Shown: positions 7,162 through 12,710 of the stretch, piece by piece
Numbering within the stretch: the first letter of the stretch is position 1
How the letters are laid out: each line of letters opens with the position of its first letter
Assembly (NCBI GenBank): GCA_023255355.1
Contig: JALRIU010000133.1
Location: forward strand, 1 to 12,710
DNA from: Pseudomonadales bacterium
Lineage (GTDB): Bacteria; Pseudomonadota; Gammaproteobacteria; Pseudomonadales; JAHEIH01
Length of the DNA stretch: 12,710 nt
Reading direction: 5' to 3'
Position numbers and translations under genes: made by a program
The notes under the pieces: model-generated
The model's input: the letters and a program-made list of their open reading frames with translations, nothing else
Told to the model about the DNA's origin: nothing
The model's database searches: none

Positions 7162-7479
7162 TTACTCGCTAACCGCTGAATCGATAAGCTCTTGTAACTC
7201 ACCTGATTCATGCATTTCTGTAATAATGTCACAGCCACCAACAAGCTCACCTTGTACCCAGAGTTGTGGGAAGGTTGGCCAGTTAGCAAATTTTGGCAAT
7301 TCTGAACGAATATCAGGGTTAGCCAAAATATCAACATAAGCAAAGCGTTTACCACAGGCCATTAAAGCCTGAGAAGCACGTTGTGAAAATCCACACTGAG
7401 GCTGATTTGGTGATCCTTTCATATAAATGAGGACTGGATTACTCTCAATTTGCTGTTTGATTGCTTCGATGGTTTCCAT
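7162..7479 (-). CDS. grxD: Monothiol glutaredoxin (Grx4 type)
   Basis: A 105-residue glutaredoxin with the monothiol active site CGFS (Cys29-Ser32). Lys21, the WPTFPQLW block (with the cis-proline) and GGCDI complete the glutathione-binding site. Proteins of this type dimerise around a [2Fe-2S] cluster held by the active-site Cys and glutathione, and work in iron-sulfur cluster transfer and iron sensing, often with BolA, more than in disulfide reduction. The start METIEAIKQQI at 7479 matches relatives (E. coli Grx4 has 115 aa); a start at 7503 would add eight unlike residues. Ribosome binding is weak (GGAA four bases before the ATG). It stands alone on this strand, divergent from argDF and convergent with nfsB, sharing its terminator. 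Confidence 0.95.
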   Translation of the reverse strand: METIEAIKQQIESNPVLIYMKGSPNQPQCGFSQRASQALMACGKRFAYVDILANPDIRSELPKFANWPTFPQLWVQGELVGGCDIITEMHESGELQELIDSAVSE

Positions 7480-7595
7480 AATATTCCGACCTAGTTGTAA
7501 CATGGGGTGCTAATGATAACTCTTCCCCAATAAAATTTCGCTCGTTTCTTAAAAAATATTCTTTACGTTAATTGTTACCTTTCCCTTATCATTGG

Positions 7596-7624
7596 TTCAC
7601 TTTTGCATTTTTCAACTATATACT
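7596..7624 (+). promoter_or_regulatory. Candidate sigma-70 promoter for argDF
   Basis: TTCACT (7596-7601; 4 of 6) and TATACT (7619-7624; 5 of 6) are 17 bases apart in the 216-base gap between grxD and argD. Transcription would start near 7631, giving a leader of about 65 bases. I saw no clear ARG-box palindrome overlapping it. The only short ATG-started frames upstream (e.g. 7513, six codons MITLPQ) contain no arginine codons, so a classical leader-peptide attenuator is not supported. Confidence 0.45.
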
Positions 7625-7635
7625 TGCTTTTTTTG

Positions 7636-7664
7636 GGCAGCACCGGCTGCCTTTTTGCGTTTTT
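7636..7664 (+). terminator. Terminator-like hairpin in the argD leader
   Basis: GGCAGC (7636-7641) and GCTGCC (7646-7651) form a six-bp GC-rich stem with loop ACCG, followed at once by TTTTT, then GCG and another TTTTT (7660-7664). This is the form of an intrinsic terminator pointing into argD, 32 bases before its ATG. No U-tract follows on the other strand, so it does not serve grxD. It could attenuate argDF, end a short RNA, or simply protect the mRNA 5' end. Confidence 0.6.
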
Positions 7665-7695
7665 AGTCCGCTTGTAAAAAATATTGAGAGAAATT

Positions 7696-8877
7696 ATGTC
7701 TTCATTAATGCCTACCTATGGCAGACTGCCCGTGACTTTTGTCAAAGGCGAAGGCTGCTATTTATTTGATGACCAAGGCAAACGCTATTTAGATGCGCTC
7801 AGCGGTATTGCTGTCTGCAGTCTTGGGCATGCCCATCCAGCGGTCACCGAGGCTATTACACACCAAGCCAATCTTTTACATACGTCGAATCTTTTTAATA
7901 TCGAACGACAAGAAGCCGCTGGCGATGCTCTGTGCAAAGCTTCGGGTATGGATGCGGTATTCTTTTCAAACTCTGGCGCCGAAGCTAATGAAGCAGCTAT
8001 TAAACTTGCTCGCTCTTTTGGCAACAAGAAAGGCTTTCAAATCCCAACAATCATAGTTATGGAAAATGCCTTCCATGGTCGTACCATGGCAACATTGACT
8101 GCTTCGGGTAATCGTAAAATTCAAGCTGGCTTTGAACCCTTAGTTCGTGGCTTCACACGTGCGCCATATGGAGACATCGACGCGCTACACAAGATTGCCA
8201 AAAACAACCCTGAAATCGTCGCGGTCATGATCGAACCCGTTCAAGGTGAAGGTGGTGTGAATATTTTACCTAAAGGTAAATTAGAAGAAATTCGCGCTGT
8301 TTGTGACCAGTATGGTTGGTTGATGATTCTTGACGAAGTACAGACTGGTAATGGCCGTACGGGAAAATACTTTGCATATCAGCATTCGAACATCATGCCT
8401 GATGTAGTTACCACAGCTAAAGGCTTGGGCAATGGAGTACCTATTGGTGCATGTCTTGCTCGTGGCCACGCGGCGAAGATTTTTGGTCCTGGCAATCATG
8501 GTTCTACCTTTGGTGGTAACCCATTAGTGTGTGCTGTCGCCAAAGCTGTGATCGATACGATTGAAAACGAAAACCTCGGCGCCAATGCAGTTGCCATGGG
8601 CGAACTTATCAACCAAGGCATGAAAGATGCACTCGCCGGCTGCCCCGGCGTTGTGGAAGTTCGCAACAGCGGCTTGATGATAGGTATCGAGTTAAAGTAT
8701 GACTGTGGCGGTTTGGTTAAACACGCTCTCGATGCCGGCCTTATTATAAACGTGACTGCAGGCAATGTTGTCCGTTTACTACCACCGATGATTATTAATA
8801 GTAGTGAAGCTCAAGAATTGATCGATCTTCTTGCGCCACTAATCTTAGCATTTTGCAAAGAGCAACAAGCTAAGTAG
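7696..8877 (+). CDS. argD: Acetylornithine aminotransferase
   Basis: ArgD is a class III PLP aminotransferase that makes N-acetylornithine from N-acetylglutamate semialdehyde and glutamate; many ArgD enzymes also act in lysine synthesis. The protein has 393 residues. Seen in order: the N-terminal MPTYGRL, SNSGAEANE (91-99, PLP phosphate region), FHGRT (126-130), EPVQGEGG (180-187), Asp213 in DEVQTG (pyridine nitrogen), the Schiff-base Lys242 in TTAKGLGNG, GSTFGGNP (269-276) and RLLPP (360-364). The ATG at 7696 has GAGAG (7686-7690) five bases before it; MPTYGRL at 7708 is a less likely alternative. The next gene, argF, begins 14 bases later, so this is an argDF operon. The nearest characterised alternatives are succinylornithine transaminases (arginine breakdown); the argF linkage favours biosynthesis. 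Confidence 0.95.
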   Translation: MSSLMPTYGRLPVTFVKGEGCYLFDDQGKRYLDALSGIAVCSLGHAHPAVTEAITHQANLLHTSNLFNIERQEAAGDALCKASGMDAVFFSNSGAEANEAAIKLARSFGNKKGFQIPTIIVMENAFHGRTMATLTASGNRKIQAGFEPLVRGFTRAPYGDIDALHKIAKNNPEIVAVMIEPVQGEGGVNILPKGKLEEIRAVCDQYGWLMILDEVQTGNGRTGKYFAYQHSNIMPDVVTTAKGLGNGVPIGACLARGHAAKIFGPGNHGSTFGGNPLVCAVAKAVIDTIENENLGANAVAMGELINQGMKDALAGCPGVVEVRNSGLMIGIELKYDCGGLVKHALDAGLIINVTAGNVVRLLPPMIINSSEAQELIDLLAPLILAFCKEQQAK

Positions 8878-8891
8878 CAAGGAAAAATATT

Positions 8892-9797
8892 ATGGCGGTC
8901 CGTCACTTTTTAACATTACTCGATTTTACTCCTGAGGAACTTCAACAGGTGATTGAGCGAGCCATTGAATTAAAAAGAATGCAGAAGGCACGCGTCCCAC
9001 ACGTTAAGTTTCCCAATTACGTATTAGGCATGATATTTGAAAAAGCCTCAACCCGAACACGTGTTTCTTTTGAGGCAGGTTTTGCTCACTTTGGTGGTCA
9101 CGCAATGTTTTTATCGCCGCGTGATACACAGCTGGGTCGTGGTGAACCCATCGCAGATTCCGCCAAAGTCATTTCATCGATGGTAGATATCGTTATGATA
9201 CGTACCTTTGGTCATGACCTAATTGAAGAGTTTGCCAAACACTCATCTGTGCCAGTGATTAATGCGCTAACTGACAAAACACACCCCTGCCAACTACTCG
9301 CCGACATGCAAACCTACATTGAGCATCGGGGTTCGATAAAAGGCAAACGCGTTAGCTGGGTTGGCGATGGCAATAATATGTGCCATTCCTATATTAATGC
9401 TGCCAGCCAATTTGATTTTGAGTTAATGATTGCTTGTCCTGAAGGCTACTTACCCGATGCCGAATTAATTGCTGCCAATTCCGATCGAGTCACGCTGGTC
9501 AATGACCCTATTGCTGCAGTTAGACAAAGCGACTTAGTAGTTACCGACACTTGGGCATCAATGGGTCAAGAGGATGAAAAGAAAGCTCGCATAAAAGCCT
9601 TTGAAGGATACCAGGTCAATGACAAATTGATGTCCTACGCAAATCCTGACGCGCTCTTTATGCACTGCTTACCAGCCTATCGCGGTATGGAAATTGATGA
9701 AGACACCTTAAATGCGCCTTATTCGGTGGTATGGGACGAGGCAGAAAACCGCCTACACGTACAAAAAGCTCTCATGGAGTTTTTGCTCGAGCAATAA
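8892..9797 (+). CDS. argF: Ornithine carbamoyltransferase, anabolic type
   Basis: ArgF transfers the carbamoyl group from carbamoyl phosphate to ornithine to make citrulline, in the cytoplasm as a trimer or larger oligomer. The protein has 301 residues, in the range of short anabolic OTCases. The carbamoyl-phosphate loop STRTR is at 53-57, HPCQ at 131-134, the ornithine-side DTWASMG at 219-225, and HCLP at 258-261, so the active site is complete. AAGGAA (8879-8884) lies seven bases before the ATG, 14 bases after argD. The gene is followed directly by an intrinsic terminator, so argD-argF is a closed two-gene unit. ArgF competes with the pyrimidine pathway, represented here by pyrC, for carbamoyl phosphate. 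Confidence 0.97.
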   Translation: MAVRHFLTLLDFTPEELQQVIERAIELKRMQKARVPHVKFPNYVLGMIFEKASTRTRVSFEAGFAHFGGHAMFLSPRDTQLGRGEPIADSAKVISSMVDIVMIRTFGHDLIEEFAKHSSVPVINALTDKTHPCQLLADMQTYIEHRGSIKGKRVSWVGDGNNMCHSYINAASQFDFELMIACPEGYLPDAELIAANSDRVTLVNDPIAAVRQSDLVVTDTWASMGQEDEKKARIKAFEGYQVNDKLMSYANPDALFMHCLPAYRGMEIDEDTLNAPYSVVWDEAENRLHVQKALMEFLLEQ

Positions 9798-9849
9798 AAC
9801 ACAATATTTCCATTTTTCAAGAATGCCCAACCACTAAATATTGTGTTTT
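9796..9849 (+). repeat. 14-bp inverted repeat starting at the argF stop codon
   Basis: AAAACACAATATTT (9796-9809) is perfectly complementary to AAATATTGTGTTTT (9836-9849), with a 26-base loop. The left arm begins within the TAA of argF. The loop contains the left arm of the terminator stem (9822-9830), and the right arm shares bases 9848-9849 with the terminator's right arm, so the two stems interlock rather than nest. Confidence 0.8.
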
Positions 9850-9862
9850 GGGCATTTTTTTT
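9822..9862 (+). terminator. Intrinsic terminator of argDF
   Basis: AATGCCCAA (9822-9830) pairs perfectly with TTGGGCATT (9848-9856), and the run of eight T (9855-9862) follows. The loop is long for a terminator (17 bases, 9831-9847) because it holds the right arm of the second inverted repeat. It lies 25 bases after the argF stop. Confidence 0.82.
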
Positions 9863-9918
9863 CGTATATAAAAAAATAATTTAAAAACTTTTTTTATTTA
9901 TAATTTTTGAATATTAAG
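9863..9918. other. Very AT-rich segment upstream of the nrdA control region
   Basis: This stretch is almost entirely A and T, with runs of A6-7 and T7. It begins the 308-base gene-free gap 9863-10170. No coding frame or clear hairpin is seen. It may give intrinsic curvature or act as a binding region for nucleoid proteins such as Fis or H-NS-like factors, but nothing in the sequence proves it. Confidence 0.4.
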
Positions 9919-9930
9919 CCCCCAACTACG

Positions 9931-9953
9931 CTAACGTGTTAGTAACGACTAAC
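9931..9953. repeat. Three CTAAC/GTTAG half-sites
   Basis: CTAAC (9931-9935), GTTAG (9938-9942) and CTAAC (9949-9953) make two overlapping inverted repeats: CTAAC-GT-GTTAG, and GTTAGT-AACG-ACTAAC (9938-9943 with 9948-9953). This looks like a small operator upstream of nrdA, but I cannot match it to a known regulator. Confidence 0.4.
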
Positions 9954-9961
9954 AAGGCTAT

Positions 9962-9970
9962 TTATCCACA
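9962..9970 (+). promoter_or_regulatory. Perfect DnaA box upstream of nrdA
   Basis: TTATCCACA is an exact match to the DnaA box consensus (TTATNCACA) and identical to the strong R1 box of E. coli oriC. It lies 34 bases upstream of the candidate nrdA -35. In E. coli, nrdAB is a known DnaA target with boxes upstream of the promoter, so the place fits. Only one good box is seen; TTTTACACC at 9973-9981 matches seven of nine. Confidence 0.65.
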
Positions 9971-10003
9971 GCTTTTACACCCAAACTCCACTTTGTTGTC
10001 CTA

Positions 10004-10032
10004 TTGCAAATCGACCTAAATCGCATTATCTT
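10004..10032 (+). promoter_or_regulatory. Candidate nrdA promoter
   Basis: TTGCAA (10004-10009; 4 of 6) and TATCTT (10027-10032; 4 of 6) have a 17-base spacer, with a start near 10038. The -10 falls inside the first NrdR-like box and the start lies just before the second, an arrangement suited to repression. Other weak -35-like sequences exist (TTGTCA at 10040-10045) but lack a -10 at the right distance. The resulting leader would be about 130 bases, A-rich from 10105 to 10140, with AAAGGAA at 10158-10164 before the ATG. Confidence 0.35.
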
Positions 10033-10067
10033 GTATCCGTTGTCAGAAAAAACCCTATATATTGGGT
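10021..10067 (+). promoter_or_regulatory. Pair of NrdR-like boxes, 31 bp apart
   Basis: The second box, ACCCTATATATTGGGT (10052-10067), matches 14 of 16 bases of the NrdR consensus acaCwAtATaTwGtgt, with all ten core positions correct. The first box, TCGCATTATCTTGTAT (10021-10036), matches 11 of 16 (8 of 10 in the core). Their starts are exactly 31 bases apart, the three-helical-turn spacing usual for NrdR box pairs before ribonucleotide reductase genes. NrdR is a zinc-finger/ATP-cone repressor of RNR genes; its gene is not in this window. Confidence 0.72.
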
Positions 10068-10170
10068 TTTTCTAAAGTTAGGTAACAATCATAAAAAGAT
10101 GCCGTAACGCACTGATAACAAAACAAAACAGACAAAAAAAGCCTTGAGCCGCCAATTAAAGGAACACATT

Positions 10171-12710
10171 ATGTACGCAGAGACGGAATCAACAACCCCA
10201 ACAGGGGTCGCCCCCCAAGCAGTAAGCACATCTCCTGAAGATGTATCTTTAACCGCACCTGGTCAAATGCGTGTTATTAAACGCAATGGCACCGTAGTGC
10301 CTTTTGACGAGAGCAAAATCGTTGTAGCTATGACCAAGGCTTTCTTGGCTGTAGAAGGCGGTACTGCTGCTGCATCAACCCGTGTGCATGACACTGTAAA
10401 AACATTGGCGAGCCAAGTATTTGCAATTTTCAAACGTCGCATGCCCTCTGGTGGTACTGTTCATATTGAAGAAATTCAAGACCAGGTTGAATTAGCATTA
10501 ATGCGTGCTGGTGAACATAAAGTTGCACGTGATTATGTGATCTACCGCGAGTCACGTCGTCAGCAACGTATGACTCAGCAAGTGACCGACAATTTGCACC
10601 CAACGATCAACGTTGAATTACCAGATGGCAGCCGCGAACAACTCGATTTGGGCCGAATGGAAATTTTGGTTAGCGAAGCCTGCCGTGATTTAGAAAATGT
10701 CTCTGTTGAGCGTATCTTGAACGAAGCGCAAAAAAATCTTTACGATGGTATTACCCTTGAGGAAATCAATACATCGTTAGTGATTACAGCTCGTACCTTG
10801 GTTGAACAAGAGCCTAATTATACCTATGTAACTGCACGTTTGTTGGCGGACAAACTGCGTTCTGAGGCACTCAAATATTTAGGTGTTGCTGAGACAGCAA
10901 CCCAGTCTGAAATGCAGATTTATTACCCACAGGCTTTCAAAAACTATATTCATAAAGGTATTGAACTTGAATTGTTAGCTGAAAAGCTAACAAGCTATGA
11001 TCTGGATACACTTGGTGCTGCACTCAAGCACGAGCGTGATGACCAGTTTACATACCTTGGCTTCCAAACACTTTACGATCGCTACTTTATCCATACCAGC
11101 GAAGAAATTTGCATCGAACTTCCACAGGTATTCTTTATGCGTGTAGCTATGGGTCTTGCCATTGAAGAACCCAATCGCAACGAGCGTGCTATAGAATTTT
11201 ATAATCTGTTGTCATCCTTTGATTACATGTGTTCAACACCTACATTGTTTAACGCAGGCACCAAGCGTCCGCAATTATCATCGTGCTACCTAACTACAGT
11301 ACCTGATGATCTACACGGAATTTACGGTGCAATTCAAGATAACGCTATGCTTTCAAAATGGGCAGGTGGTCTAGGTAATGACTGGACACCAGTTCGCTCA
11401 CTGGGTGCTTATATCAAAGGCACCAATGGCCGCTCGCAGGGCGTTGTACCTTTCTTAAAAGTTGCTAATGATACTGCAGTAGCAGTTAACCAAGGTGGCA
11501 AACGTAAAGGGGCGGTGTGCGCATATCTCGAAACTTGGCACATGGATATCGAAGAGTTTTTAGAGCTTCGTAAAAATACTGGTGACGACCGTCGTCGTAC
11601 CCATGATATGAACACTGCTAACTGGATTCCAGATTTATTCATGAAGCGTGTTTTCCAGAATCAAGAATGGACCTTGATGTCACCGAGTGACGCTCCAGAT
11701 CTACATGATTTGACAGGTAAAGCTTTTGAGGAACGCTATGAAGCTTACGAGCGCATGTGTGACAGCGGCGAGATCAAAGTATTTAAACGCATCAATGCAG
11801 CTGATTTGTGGCGCAAAATGTTGGGCATGCTATTTGAAACAGGCCACCCATGGATTACCTTTAAAGACAGCTGTAACTTACGCAGCCCACAACAACACGT
11901 AGGTGTGGTTCACTCGTCAAACTTGTGTACAGAAATCACACTTAACACAACAGCAGGTGATGAAATTGCGGTCTGTAACTTAGGTTCAGTCAACTTGGCT
12001 CAACACGTTGAAAATGGCGAGTTGGACTTGGTAAAACTTAAGAAAACGATTGATACAGCTGTACGTATGCTCGATAACGTTATCGACATTAACTACTATG
12101 CTGTTGAAGCGGCTCGCCAATCTAATATGCGTCACCGTCCTGTCGGCATGGGCCTTATGGGCTTCCAAGATGCGCTATACCGTATGGATATTGCCTACAG
12201 TAGTGCCGGCGCTGTTGAATTTGCAGACCGTTCGATGGAAGCCATTAGTTATTTCGCTATCAGTGCTTCTAGTGATTTAGCGGCAGAACGCGGCAAATAC
12301 TCAACTTATGAAGGATCACTATGGAGCCAAGGTATACTTCCACTCGATTCAATTAAGTTATTGCGCGAAAACCGCGGAGCAGATTTCTTACAGGTTGATG
12401 AATCTGCAACTCTAGACTGGGATAGCCTACGCGCCAAAGTCAAAGCACAAGGCATGCGTAACTCTAACGTAATGGCAATTGCACCAACTGCAACCATCGC
12501 CAACATTACCGGCGTTTCACAGTCAATCGAGCCAACGTATCAAAACCTCTATGTTAAGTCGAACCTTTCCGGTGAGTTTACCGTAGTTAACCCACACCTT
12601 GTTCGCGATCTAAAAGAGCGCGGTCTATGGGATAACGTTATGGTTAACGACTTGAAATACTATGAAGGTAGCGTACAAGAAATTGATCGTATTCCACACG
12701 AGCTAAAACT
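10171..12710 (+). CDS. nrdA: Ribonucleoside-diphosphate reductase class Ia large subunit, 3' end cut off
   Basis: NrdA reduces ribonucleoside diphosphates to deoxy forms together with the radical subunit NrdB. The frame is open for 846 codons to the window edge. After a 30-residue tail rich in Thr/Ser/Pro comes an ATP-cone (about 33-127; VIKRNGTVVPFDESKI), then a second, more diverged cone-like domain (about 147-235), then the catalytic barrel. Key residues: Cys372 (LSSCYL, equivalent to E. coli Cys225), the NQGGKRKGA loop (440-448), Asn584-Cys586-Glu588 in NLCTEI (E. coli N437, C439, E441), Cys602 (AVCNLG, partner of Cys372) and PTAT (772-775). The active site is offset by 147 residues from E. 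coli because of the extra N-terminal domain, as in P. aeruginosa NrdA. The radical-transfer tyrosines and C-terminal cysteines lie beyond the window. AAAGGAA (10158-10164) supports the start. A nrdB gene probably follows. Confidence 0.96.
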   Translation, partial: MYAETESTTPTGVAPQAVSTSPEDVSLTAPGQMRVIKRNGTVVPFDESKIVVAMTKAFLAVEGGTAAASTRVHDTVKTLASQVFAIFKRRMPSGGTVHIEEIQDQVELALMRAGEHKVARDYVIYRESRRQQRMTQQVTDNLHPTINVELPDGSREQLDLGRMEILVSEACRDLENVSVERILNEAQKNLYDGITLEEINTSLVITARTLVEQEPNYTYVTARLLADKLRSEALKYLGVAETATQSEMQIYYPQAFKNYIHKGIELELLAEKLTSYDLDTLGAALKHERDDQFTYLGFQTLYDRYFIHTSEEICIELPQVFFMRVAMGLAIEEPNRNERAIEFYNLLSSFDYMCSTPTLFNAGTKRPQLSSCYLTTVPDDLHGIYGAIQDNAMLSKWAGGLGNDWTPVRSLGAYIKGTNGRSQGVVPFLKVANDTAVAVNQGGKRKGAVCAYLETWHMDIEEFLELRKNTGDDRRRTHDMNTANWIPDLFMKRVFQNQEWTLMSPSDAPDLHDLTGKAFEERYEAYERMCDSGEIKVFKRINAADLWRKMLGMLFETGHPWITFKDSCNLRSPQQHVGVVHSSNLCTEITLNTTAGDEIAVCNLGSVNLAQHVENGELDLVKLKKTIDTAVRMLDNVIDINYYAVEAARQSNMRHRPVGMGLMGFQDALYRMDIAYSSAGAVEFADRSMEAISYFAISASSDLAAERGKYSTYEGSLWSQGILPLDSIKLLRENRGADFLQVDESATLDWDSLRAKVKAQGMRNSNVMAIAPTATIANITGVSQSIEPTYQNLYVKSNLSGEFTVVNPHLVRDLKERGLWDNVMVNDLKYYEGSVQEIDRIPHELK

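Noticed and set aside
7504..7640. A leader peptide for arginine attenuation before argD
   Set aside because: The short ATG-started frames (such as MITLPQ at 7513) contain no arginine codons and lack convincing ribosome binding sites.
9962..9981. A replication origin suggested by the DnaA box and the AT-rich stretch
   Set aside because: Only one strong DnaA box is present and there are no dnaA, dnaN, gidA or parAB genes nearby; an nrdA regulatory site is the simpler reading.
10048..10071. AAAAACCC...GGGTTTTT hairpin read as a terminator in the nrdA leader
   Set aside because: The GC stem is only three pairs. The perfect NrdR core and the 31-bp phased partner explain the symmetry better, though it is kept as an alternative.
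1..12710. CRISPR array, insertion sequence, prophage, tRNA or toxin-antitoxin module
   Set aside because: No regularly spaced repeats, terminal inverted repeats with a transposase, tRNA-like cloverleaf or small paired genes were seen; the region is ordinary core chromosome.

Overview
This window is a chromosomal housekeeping region of a gammaproteobacterium. The genes are intact, codon use is uniform, GC looks moderate (mid-40s % by eye), and I see no mobile element, tRNA, rRNA or CRISPR array. The adjacent order argG, motY, pyrC, rnt, with grxD and argF nearby, resembles the equivalent Pseudomonas aeruginosa neighbourhood as I remember it. A MotY with a possible sigma-28 promoter points to a flagellated cell. 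A NrdA with two N-terminal ATP-cones and lower GC than most pseudomonads fit a marine relative such as the Cellvibrionales, but that placement is only a guess.

Layout. 1-909 (+): the 3' end of a VOC-family gene, translationally coupled (ATGA overlap) to a SAM-dependent O-methyltransferase. 925-960: a hairpin between convergent genes. 994-3246 (-): argG and, upstream of it, motY. 3380-7051 (+): a compact run of pyrC, rnt, a secreted amidohydrolase and an NfsB-like nitroreductase, with gaps of 14, 22 and 9 bases, ended by a strong bidirectional terminator at 7057-7083. 7162-7479 (-): grxD, a monothiol glutaredoxin that converges on the same terminator. 7696-9797 (+): argD-argF, preceded by a promoter and a terminator-like hairpin and followed by a terminator whose region also contains a second, interlocking inverted repeat. 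9863-10170: a long control region. 10171-end (+): nrdA, cut off by the window end.

How the genes work together. ArgD (N-acetylornithine aminotransferase), ArgF (ornithine carbamoyltransferase) and ArgG (argininosuccinate synthase) are three steps of arginine synthesis. PyrC (dihydroorotase) and ArgF belong to the two pathways that share carbamoyl phosphate. NrdA makes deoxyribonucleotides, downstream of pyrimidine and purine synthesis, and GrxD belongs to the glutathione and iron-sulfur system. RNase T matures stable RNA 3' ends. MotY is part of the flagellar stator ring.

Nothing here looks like a new defence or mobile system. The more interesting signals are regulatory: a pair of NrdR-like boxes exactly 31 bp apart and a perfect DnaA box upstream of nrdA, the hairpins at both ends of argDF, and a sigma-28-like element before motY. 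These come from reading the sequence by eye and have not been tested computationally.
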